Source: an uncultured Gemmiger sp.
GTDB taxonomy: Bacteria; Bacillota; Clostridia; Oscillospirales; Ruminococcaceae
Direction of reading: 5' to 3'
DNA length: 6,429 nt
Assembly: GCA_944382805.1 (NCBI GenBank)
Contig: CALWNS010000067.1
Coordinates: forward strand, 1-6,429
The notes below the pieces were generated by a model. The model saw nothing but the letters and a program-made list of their open reading frames with translations. It did no database searches and was not told the origin of the DNA. A program made the translations under genes and the position numbers. Below are positions 1-5,484 of this stretch, one piece after another. Positions within the stretch are counted from its first letter, which is position 1. The number at the start of each line of letters is the position of its first letter.

Positions 1-870
1 GGCAAAGTCCAGCTCCGGCGCCGGGGAGGGCAGCCGGTCCGGCCAGGTCAGCGCATACTGGATGGGGATGCGCATATCGGGCACCCCCATCTGGGCAATG
101 ACCGAATTGTCGGCAAACTGCACGGCCGAGTGGATCACGCTTTCGCGCTGGACGACGATCTGGATCTTTTCCGGCGGCAGGCCGAACAGCCATACCGCCT
201 CGATCAGTTCCAGGCCCTTGTTCATCAGGGTCGCGGAATCGATGGTGATTTTGGCGCCCATGTTCCAGTTGGGATGCTTGAGGGCGTCCTCCTTCTTTTT
301 ACCGGCCAGCTCTTCCCTCTTTTGGCCGAAAAACGGCCCGCCGGAGGCTGTCAGCAGGATCTTGGTCAGCCGTTTGGCCGCATGGGCGTCCTGCAGGCAT
401 TGGAAGATGGCCGAATGCTCGCTGTCCACCGGCAGCAGATGCACCCCGTGGCGGCGCCCCGCATCGGTGACCAGGTGCCCGCCGGTCACAAGGCTTTCTT
501 TGTTGGCCAGCGCCAGGTCGTGGCCGCTCTCGATCGCGGCCAGCGAGGCCGCCAGCCCCGCAATGCCGACCACCGCGTTGAGCACCACGTCCGGGCCGTC
601 CATCGCTGCCAGCGTGCGGATGCCCTCGGCCCCTTTCAGCAGGCGCGGCGCGTCCGCCCGGCCGGCCAGCATGGCCTCCAGGCGGCCGCAGGCCTCCGGG
701 TCCGCCACAGCCACGCAGCGCGGGTGGAACTCCTCGATCTGGGCCAGCAGCTTTTCCACACTGGCGTGCGCCGCCAGGCCAAAGACCCGATATCCGTGCA
801 TCCGGGCCACGTCCAGGCTCTGCGTGCCGATGGAGCCGGTGGAACCCAGCAGGGTGATGGTTTTGCTCAT
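1..870 (-). CDS. dxr: 1-deoxy-D-xylulose 5-phosphate reductoisomerase (C-terminus cut by window edge)
   Basis: Cytoplasmic NADPH-dependent enzyme that converts 1-deoxy-D-xylulose 5-phosphate to 2-C-methyl-D-erythritol 4-phosphate, the committed step of the MEP route to isoprenoid precursors. The first 290 residues are present; the family usually has about 380-400. Visible motifs: the NADPH-binding loop GSTGSIG (residues 9-15), NKES (123-126), the metal-binding DSEHSA (149-154; D149, E151), ASGGPF (175-180), HPNWNMG (199-205), and the helix MNKGLELIEA with E221 and E224. The stretch from VIHS (245-248) to PDMRIPIQYA matches the conserved substrate-binding flap region. The start is the ATG at 870, with an AAGGGA ribosome binding site just upstream. 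It lies 16 nt downstream of cdsA, so the two are probably cotranscribed, as in other Firmicutes. No frameshift is seen. The identification is secure. Confidence 0.97.
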   Translation of the reverse strand, partial: MSKTITLLGSTGSIGTQSLDVARMHGYRVFGLAAHASVEKLLAQIEEFHPRCVAVADPEACGRLEAMLAGRADAPRLLKGAEGIRTLAAMDGPDVVLNAVVGIAGLAASLAAIESGHDLALANKESLVTGGHLVTDAGRRHGVHLLPVDSEHSAIFQCLQDAHAAKRLTKILLTASGGPFFGQKREELAGKKKEDALKHPNWNMGAKITIDSATLMNKGLELIEAVWLFGLPPEKIQIVVQRESVIHSAVQFADNSVIAQMGVPDMRIPIQYALTWPDRLPSPAPELDFA

Positions 871-886
871 AACATTCCCTTCTTTT

Positions 887-1753
887 TCAACGTGCAAACA
901 GATAAAAGAAATAGCGCACCGCAATGGATACGAACGGCGCGATGAACATCACGCTGTCAAACCGGTCCAGGATACCGCCGTGGCCGGGGAAGATGGTGCC
1001 GTAATCCTTGATGCCCACCTGGCGCTTGACGGCCGAAGCAAACAGATCGCCCAGGATGCCAAGCACCGAAGCCACCGCCCCCACGGCCAGCAGCACCAGG
1101 TAATGGCGCGGCGTGACCGTGACGGTCAAAAGCGGGAAGCGGCGGTCCAGCAGGCTGTACACGAACGTGATGGCCGCCCCAACCGCTATGCTGCCCAGGA
1201 TACCGCCGGCCGCCCCTTCGACCGTTTTGTGCGGGCTGACAACGGGCGCCAGCTTGTGCCGGCCGAACGCGCGCCCGGCAAAATAAGCCGCCGTATCCCC
1301 GCCCCAGGCAAAACCCAGGATCAGCAGGATAAAGTAAACGGCGTCCGAGCCGTAAGCCGCCGCGGGCAGTACGCGCTTGAGGTGTACAAGCGAGTAAAAG
1401 CAGAACAGGATCACGCCGCTGAAATACACGAACCCCGCCAGGCGGCCAAAGTCCAGCGTATTGTGCTGCGCGATCAGGCAGATGTTATAATAAAGCACCA
1501 CCAGGAAGCTGATCGGCAGCACCAGCGCACGCACGGCTTCGCTGCTGGAGAGCATGATGAGCAGCGTATAGGGCACGGCCGCGGCGTACAGGTACCATTG
1601 CCGCCGGCCAAAGCCCATGGCCGAATACACCTCGTGCATACCGATCAGGCAGATCAGCGCCAGCACAAGATCAAACAGGATGGTATCGAAAAAAGCCAGT
1701 ACCACGGCCAGGATGCACAGGCCTACGGCGGCGGTCAAAATACGGGTCTTCAT
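887..1753 (-). CDS. cdsA: phosphatidate cytidylyltransferase (CDP-diglyceride synthase)
   Basis: Integral membrane enzyme that makes CDP-diacylglycerol from phosphatidic acid and CTP, the branch point for anionic phospholipids. It is 288 aa, a normal length. The CDS-family signature is complete in residues 240-266: S240, K243-R244, K249-D250, H258-G259-G260, D263-R264 and D266. Upstream lies the second conserved block, WGGDTAAYFAGRAFG (150-164), then SPHKTVEG (173-180). Most of the first 150 residues are hydrophobic and could form several membrane helices (about 5-36, 55-68, 76-95, 106-122 and 138-150), with more at about 184-200, 217-236 and 267-286. The reading frame stays open 49 codons further upstream. 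The ATG at 1753 is preferred because AAAGGA precedes it and the hydrophobic N-terminus (MKTRILTAAVGLCILAVVLA) begins there; the extension would also run through the frr hairpin. No convincing own promoter is seen in the 159-bp gap to frr. Confidence 0.96.
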   Translation of the reverse strand: MKTRILTAAVGLCILAVVLAFFDTILFDLVLALICLIGMHEVYSAMGFGRRQWYLYAAAVPYTLLIMLSSSEAVRALVLPISFLVVLYYNICLIAQHNTLDFGRLAGFVYFSGVILFCFYSLVHLKRVLPAAAYGSDAVYFILLILGFAWGGDTAAYFAGRAFGRHKLAPVVSPHKTVEGAAGGILGSIAVGAAITFVYSLLDRRFPLLTVTVTPRHYLVLLAVGAVASVLGILGDLFASAVKRQVGIKDYGTIFPGHGGILDRFDSVMFIAPFVSIAVRYFFYLFAR

Positions 1754-1858
1754 ACAAACGGATTCCTTTCGGGCGGCGGATCCAAGGCGGCGGGCAACGG
1801 CCCTGCACCGATAGATATGCAGGCGGCCGGCCGCGCTATGCCTTGCGCCGGCAGGATA

Positions 1859-1896
1859 GAAAGCGTGTGCCGCGCCGCTTGGCGGCGCGGCACACG
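1859..1896 (-). terminator. long GC hairpin after frr, probable intrinsic terminator or attenuator
   Basis: A perfect 15-bp inverted repeat (1864-1878 with 1882-1896, 3-nt loop) begins 17 nt past the frr stop codon. In the frr mRNA the 3' arm is followed by CUUUCUAU, a short and interrupted U-rich stretch. The stem is very strong but the U tract is weak. It may therefore terminate partially, leaving some read-through into cdsA, or it may protect the 3' end of frr mRNA. On the plus strand the hairpin is followed by ACAAAACGCC, so it would not work as a terminator in that direction. Confidence 0.6.
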
Positions 1897-1912
1897 ACAA
1901 AACGCCAGCCGA

Positions 1913-2467
1913 TCAGACCTCCATGATCTCGCGGTTCTTGGCGGCGCAGGTCTCATCGATCTTTTTGACGTATTTATCCGTCAGCTTCTGCACTTCTTCT
2001 TCCAGGTTCTTTTGGTCGTCCTCGGTCAGTTCGCCGGCTTTTTTCATGGCCTTGAACTTATCCATCGCATCGCGGCGGACATTGCGCACCGCCACCTTGG
2101 CGTCCTCGCCCTGCTTCTGCACATCCTTGGTCAGCTGCTTGCGGCGTTCTTCGGTGGGCGCCGGGAACACCAGGCGGATGGTATGGCCGTCATCCACGGG
2201 GTTGATGCCGATATCGCTGACCTGGATCGCCTTGGATATCTCGCGCACCATCTTGGAGTCCCAGGGCGTGATGGTCAGGATGCGGGCTTCCGCCACAGCC
2301 ACCGAAGCAATCTGGTTGATGGGCGTGGGCGTGCCGTAGTATTCCACCGCGACCTTATCCAGGATCGCGGGGTTGGCGCGGCCAGCGCGGATGGTGGCCA
2401 GCTCACGGCTCAGGTGGCTGACGCAGTTGGACATTTTTTCTTCGTAAATTTTGGTCGTGCTGCTCAT
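1913..2467 (-). CDS. frr: ribosome recycling factor (RRF)
   Basis: Cytoplasmic translation factor that, with EF-G, splits the post-termination ribosome. It is 184 aa, the standard family length of about 185. The whole domain I / domain II arrangement is recognisable. The N-terminal helix leads into TIRAGRANPAILDKV (25-39). Next comes the small beta/alpha domain with YYGTPTPINQIASV (43-56) and INPVDDGHTIRLVFPAPTEERRKQL (about 88-112). The long C-terminal helices contain VRNVRRDAMDKFK (127-139) and end at KNREIMEV. The start is the ATG at 2467, preceded by a strong AAAAGGAGA ribosome binding site. It follows pyrH by 54 nt, a gap that can form a small 6-bp stem (2488-2493 with 2503-2508) without a U tract. 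pyrH and frr therefore probably share a transcript. The identification is secure. Confidence 0.98.
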   Translation of the reverse strand: MSSTTKIYEEKMSNCVSHLSRELATIRAGRANPAILDKVAVEYYGTPTPINQIASVAVAEARILTITPWDSKMVREISKAIQVSDIGINPVDDGHTIRLVFPAPTEERRKQLTKDVQKQGEDAKVAVRNVRRDAMDKFKAMKKAGELTEDDQKNLEEEVQKLTDKYVKKIDETCAAKNREIMEV

Positions 2468-2521
2468 AGTGGTCTCCTTTTCGTTCTCGGTCGGCCTTGT
2501 GTCGACCGTGATCTGCTTCTC

Positions 2522-3229
2522 TCATTCTTTGACCAGAGTTCCTACCGCTTCGCCGCAAACTGCGCGCGCGATGTTGGCCGGGTCGCCCAGGTCAAACACC
2601 AAGATGGGCAGCCCGTTATCCCGGCAAAGGCTCGCCGCCGTGGAATCCATCACGGCCAGGCGCTCGTCCAGCACACGGCTGAAGGTCAAGGTATCGTAGC
2701 GCACGGCGTCGGGGTACTTGTGCGGGTCTTTGTCGTACACGCCGTCCACCATCGTTGCCTTAAACATCACATCGGCGCTGATCTCCAGCGCGCGCAGGGC
2801 GCTGGCCGTATCGGTGGAAAAGATGGGGTTGCCGGTGCCGCCGCCGAACACAACGATGGCGCCGCCCTCCATGGCGGCGATGGCCTGATCGCTGGTAAAG
2901 GTCTGCGCCACCTGCGGCATGACCGCGCTGGTCATGACCACGGCAGGCACCCCCTGCTGGCGCAGGGCATCCTTGACGGCCAGCGCGTTCATCACGGTGG
3001 CCAGCATACCGATCTTGTCGGCATCCATGCGGTCCATACGCCCGCTGGAACGGCCGCGCCAGAAGTTGCCGCCGCCCACCACGATGCCGATCTGCGCGCC
3101 GAGATCGTGCGCCTGCTTGATGCCTGCGCAGATCGAAGCGATGGTCTCTTCATCAAAGCCGGTCCCCTTGCTGCCGGCAAGGGCTTCGCCGCTGAGCTTC
3201 AGAAGGATGCGCTTATATTGGATGTTCAT
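2522..3229 (-). CDS. pyrH: uridylate (UMP) kinase
   Basis: Amino-acid-kinase-fold enzyme that phosphorylates UMP to UDP in pyrimidine nucleotide synthesis. It is normally a hexamer regulated by GTP and UTP. At 235 aa it has the usual length. Motifs: KLSGEALAG (11-19), the glycine-rich phosphate loop GGGNFWRGR (52-60), DADKIGMLATVMNALAVKDAL (69-89), FGGGTGNPIFSTDTASALRA (128-147), KATMVDGVYDKDP (157-169), and the C-terminal MDSTAASLCRDNGLPILVFDL (194-214). The ATG at 3229 is preferred. Two in-frame GTG codons at 3244 and 3241 would add five residues, but they sit inside the AGGTGG sequence that most plausibly serves as the ribosome binding site, about 11 nt upstream of the ATG. It is first in its unit, with its own promoter downstream of a terminator. 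The usual upstream neighbours rpsB and tsf are not present. Confidence 0.97.
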   Translation of the reverse strand: MNIQYKRILLKLSGEALAGSKGTGFDEETIASICAGIKQAHDLGAQIGIVVGGGNFWRGRSSGRMDRMDADKIGMLATVMNALAVKDALRQQGVPAVVMTSAVMPQVAQTFTSDQAIAAMEGGAIVVFGGGTGNPIFSTDTASALRALEISADVMFKATMVDGVYDKDPHKYPDAVRYDTLTFSRVLDERLAVMDSTAASLCRDNGLPILVFDLGDPANIARAVCGEAVGTLVKE

Positions 3230-3266
3230 AGGGTTATCCACCACCTAATAGAATTCATATAGAATC

Positions 3267-3295
3267 ATTTTACAATAGTTTGCCCGCAAAGTAAA
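3267..3295 (-). promoter_or_regulatory. predicted sigma-A-type promoter of pyrH-frr
   Basis: On the minus strand the hexamer TTTACT (3290-3295, 4 of 6 to consensus) stands 17 bp before TAAAAT (3267-3272, 5 of 6). It lies between the terminator of the upstream operon and the pyrH start and would give a leader of about 30 nt. The position, spacing and AT-rich setting within GC-rich surroundings make it a good candidate. It is a pattern match only. Confidence 0.6.
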
Positions 3296-3317
3296 TACGG
3301 CGGCCAAAAAAGGGCAT

Positions 3318-3359
3318 AAAAAATTCACACCGCGCCGGTCCGTGACCGTGCGGTGTGAA
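3318..3359 (-). terminator. intrinsic terminator of the three-gene regulatory operon
   Basis: An inverted repeat with 10-bp arms (3324-3333 with 3350-3359) encloses a second 5-bp stem (3336-3340 with 3344-3348). On the minus strand it is followed directly by six T residues (3323-3318). It starts about 10 nt past the stop codon of the kinase-like gene. This is a textbook Rho-independent terminator and separates that operon from pyrH. Confidence 0.9.
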
Positions 3360-3369
3360 CGGCGGCGCA

Positions 3370-4212
3370 TTACTGCCCCAGCGTTGCGACCAGTTCGCGC
3401 TGCAGCGCCCTGTGCAGGCGCTGTTCGCGGATATAGCGCTTGATGGTATCGTCCTCCAGCAGGATGACCGGCGGGGTCGTTTTTTCCAGTTCCTCCACCA
3501 CGGGGCAGAATTCCAGCCGCAGGCCGCCGCCCTGCGGCTGTTCCGGCCAGATCAGCCCCCAGCCCAGGCTTTCAAACGCCATGCGCACGATCAGCAGGCC
3601 CACAAAGCCGCCCTCTACAATGCGCTGGTCTACCCGCCCGTCCCGCAGGAGGTCCGCGGCCCAATCCTCCGGCCCGCGGCTGTCATCCTCGTAAACAAAG
3701 TGCTTTTGCTGCGTGCAGTGCAATGCGACACGGGTCGCGCCGTTCGCCGCCGCGTTGGAGATCAGGTTGGCCAAAAGATCGTCCAGGAGAGCCTCGTCGG
3801 CCGCGACCCAGAAGCTCCCGGTCCCCTGGGGCGCTTCCACCCGCATTTTGCTGCGGGAGGCGGCCAGTTCCTCGTTGGCACAGGCGGCAAACGCCTGCAG
3901 ATACCCGATCAAATCGCACATCGCATCGGCGGGCGCGCGGCGGTACTGCGCCGCCGTGCGGCCCAGCGCCAGCTTGGCCGCATGGTCGGCCAGGCGCTCG
4001 ACCACCGCCAGGCTCTTTTTCATCTCGACCAGGATGTCCAGCGCCGTGGACCGGACAGGATCCGGCGCATATTGGTCCAGCTGCTGCATCAAGGCATCGA
4101 CCTGCGCCTGCAAAAGGCAAAACTCCCCCGCAAGGCGGCCTTTCAGGCCGCCCCGCAGGGCCAGCTTTTCCTCCGGCGATTGCCAGAGCGCGTCAAAAAA
4201 GCCATCGCTCAT
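3370..4212 (-). CDS. histidine-kinase-like (GHKL ATPase fold) protein with degenerate motifs, Spo0B/pseudokinase-like
   Basis: A 280-aa protein with no membrane segment and no recognisable sensor domain. Residues 1-48 and 52-84 look like the two helices of a dimerisation hairpin. Residues about 138-240 look like a histidine-kinase ATPase domain. The N box is recognisable (NLISNA, 149-154) but the usual Lys position is Ala156. The G1 box reads DDSRGP (176-181), with Ser where the first Gly is expected. The G2 box reads GGFVGLLIVR (201-210), with Phe203 replacing a Gly. There is no His at all in residues 1-76, so the canonical phospho-acceptor is missing; H77 is in the second helix. A tail of about 40 residues (241-280), rich in charged residues, follows the ATPase fold. 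The ATG at 4212 overlaps the stop of the regulator gene (ATGA) behind an AGGAG site, which implies translational coupling and a shared function. It could be a Spo0B-like phosphotransferase, a pseudokinase, or a divergent kinase; the first two fit better. Confidence 0.7.
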   Translation of the reverse strand: MSDGFFDALWQSPEEKLALRGGLKGRLAGEFCLLQAQVDALMQQLDQYAPDPVRSTALDILVEMKKSLAVVERLADHAAKLALGRTAAQYRRAPADAMCDLIGYLQAFAACANEELAASRSKMRVEAPQGTGSFWVAADEALLDDLLANLISNAAANGATRVALHCTQQKHFVYEDDSRGPEDWAADLLRDGRVDQRIVEGGFVGLLIVRMAFESLGWGLIWPEQPQGGGLRLEFCPVVEELEKTTPPVILLEDDTIKRYIREQRLHRALQRELVATLGQ

Positions 4213-5000
4213 CGGTCTTTCTCCTTCTTCACGGTCCGTGCGGGGAGGGGGATCGTGCGGGTGAGCTCCTCGGTCAGTACGCTGATCAGTTCCAGGTTCG
4301 ACAGCCGGCTGCCGACCGGTTTGCCCGCCGACCGACAGAGTATGGCGTAAGCGTCCGTCTTTCCCTCGCACAGCGAAGCGCTGACACGCTGCAGCGCGGC
4401 CGTGACCGCGCGCACGGTGGTGCGCTGTTCCTCGGCAACGTAAAGGTACAGTTCCTTGGCGATCAGGTTTTCCGGGTCCAGCGTTGTGCGCAGCAGGATC
4501 CTTTCCAGGTATTTCCAGCCGCTCAGCCGGCGGCTGCATTTCATGCTGTACATCAGCTCCCTGTATCGCTCCCGGACGCAGTAGCCCGCCCACATGGCAG
4601 GGTTGGCGCCCTGGCGGTACACTTCGGCAAAAAGCTCCTCCATGCCGTAAGGTTTTACAACGAAAGACTGTATGCCTATTTCCAAGAAAGATTCATTCCA
4701 CCTGCGAAGGTTCTCCGTGCCGGTCACGATGATCTGCGGGTGGTATTCCATCCGCGCCAATTGCTGGACGAACCAGGCCGGCCGCAGATCGCTCAACAAA
4801 CTGTCCAGCACAAGGACCTGCGGGCGCAGACCGCGCTGCACCAGCTCCAAAAGATCCCGCGCGCTGCCCACGGCCGCGCACAGCTCTACGCTGCTGTGAT
4901 CCTGCGCATACAGCGCTGCCAGGCGGCAGATGCGTTCATCGCTGTCCGCCAGGATCAGGCCCACCTTTCCCGGTTGGTAAACAAATTCTTCCTGCGGCAT
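4209..5000 (-). CDS. Spo0A-like response regulator (receiver plus Spo0A-type C-terminal domain)
   Basis: A 263-aa protein, close to the length of Spo0A (267 in Bacillus subtilis). Residues about 12-130 form a receiver domain: acidic pocket ADSDE (18-22), phospho-acceptor D66 in VLVLDSLL, T93 in IIVTGTE, and K116 in FVVKPYGMEEL. Residues about 145-250 resemble the Spo0A effector domain. GWKYLERIL (161-169) corresponds to the GYLYLREAI region, LYLYVAEEQRTTVRAV (185-199) to the helix-turn-helix LYPDIAKKFNTTASRV, and LSNLELISVLTEEL (233-246) to TNSEFIAMVADKL. In the recognition helix the Ser, Arg, Glu, Arg and Arg used by Spo0A are replaced by Arg, Ala, Thr, Ala and Gln. The second pocket acid is Ser20. 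It is probably a DNA-binding regulator related to Spo0A but with other targets, perhaps a paralogue. The start is the ATG at 5000, behind AGGAG about 11 nt upstream and 5 nt after the preceding gene. The family is well supported by alignment from memory; the function is inferred. Confidence 0.8.
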   Translation of the reverse strand: MPQEEFVYQPGKVGLILADSDERICRLAALYAQDHSSVELCAAVGSARDLLELVQRGLRPQVLVLDSLLSDLRPAWFVQQLARMEYHPQIIVTGTENLRRWNESFLEIGIQSFVVKPYGMEELFAEVYRQGANPAMWAGYCVRERYRELMYSMKCSRRLSGWKYLERILLRTTLDPENLIAKELYLYVAEEQRTTVRAVTAALQRVSASLCEGKTDAYAILCRSAGKPVGSRLSNLELISVLTEELTRTIPLPARTVKKEKDR

Positions 5001-5005
5001 ATTGT

Positions 5006-5320
5006 TTACATCTCCTGTTTTCGATCTTCGGGCAGCAGCCGCTGCCCGCAAACGTCCTGCAGCACATCGCACAGTTGTTCGGGCGGGACGGCGTTCTCGT
5101 ACAAAAACTTCAGCAGGCGGCTGCCGTATTCCTGTTCTGTCTGCAGCAGCAGGCAGCTTTCCCGCACAGGCGCTGCGCCGCCCGTGCGCCGGACTGCGAT
5201 GCGCAGCCCTTGCGGCGCTTTTTCCAGTGTATACGACAGGCGGCTGGCCTCCTGCAAACCTTCGATCAACGAAAAGTCCCGCTCGAAGGCCGCCAAGCAC
5301 TGGGTCGGTGCTGTTTCCAT
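5006..5320 (-). CDS. small protein of unknown function, first gene of the regulatory operon
   Basis: A 104-aa soluble, acidic protein with no signal peptide or membrane segment. The middle looks like a short beta-rich part (about 28-60, with alternating hydrophobic residues in LSYTLEKAPQGLRIAVRR and ESCLLLQ). It is followed by helices (62-77, LLKFLYENAV, and 80-91, EQLCDVLQDVC). The overall pattern, a beta sheet followed by a segment ending P-x-x-L-x-DV, reminds me of small clostridial proteins of the DUF6514 kind; that is a recollection, not a search result. The coding frame uses GC-rich third positions like its neighbours. The ATG at 5320 follows GAGGAG. It ends 5 nt before the Spo0A-like gene, so cotranscription is near certain. 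It may be an accessory or signal-input partner of the regulator or of the kinase-like protein, but nothing in the sequence proves this. Confidence 0.75.
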   Translation of the reverse strand: METAPTQCLAAFERDFSLIEGLQEASRLSYTLEKAPQGLRIAVRRTGGAAPVRESCLLLQTEQEYGSRLLKFLYENAVPPEQLCDVLQDVCGQRLLPEDRKQEM

Positions 5321-5382
5321 CTTCTTGATCTCTCCTCGTTTTTCGATTTCCCGCAGCCGGACGGGCGCGGTTTGGGCAGGGC

Positions 5383-5413
5383 CGCTTTTCGTGTTCCGGA
5401 ACCAGGAAAAGCG
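5383..5413 (-). other. hairpin in the leader of the regulatory operon
   Basis: An 8-bp perfect inverted repeat (5383-5390 with 5406-5413, arms CGCTTTTC/GAAAAGCG) encloses the perfect palindrome GTTCCGGAAC (5393-5402). It would form in the mRNA leader about 70-100 nt after the predicted transcription start and about 60 nt before the first ribosome binding site. No U run follows it, so it is not a simple terminator. It could be an RNA structure or a DNA operator; its function is unknown. Confidence 0.45.
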
Positions 5414-5484
5414 CCGGCAGACCCGCCGCCCGCAGCGCCCGCCTGCGCCAGGTACGCCGGACGAGCGCCATACAGGTGCCCCTT

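Noticed and set aside
1754..1900. A 49-residue N-terminal extension of CdsA
   Set aside because: It would be read through the frr hairpin, has no family counterpart, and the ATG at 1753 has a good ribosome binding site and a typical membrane N-terminus.
62..3262. A very long open frame (1066 codons) on the plus strand opposite dxr, cdsA, frr and pyrH
   Set aside because: It is the antisense shadow of four well-identified minus-strand genes in GC-rich DNA, where stop codons are rare in this phase. It has low-complexity composition and matches no family.
4209..5471. A single frame open from ATG 5471 through the 104-aa gene region into the Spo0A-like gene, giving a 421-aa protein
   Set aside because: The upstream 157 codons read as Arg/Ala-rich low complexity and run out of frame across the 104-aa gene. 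The receiver domain begins normally after the ATG at 5000, which has its own ribosome binding site.
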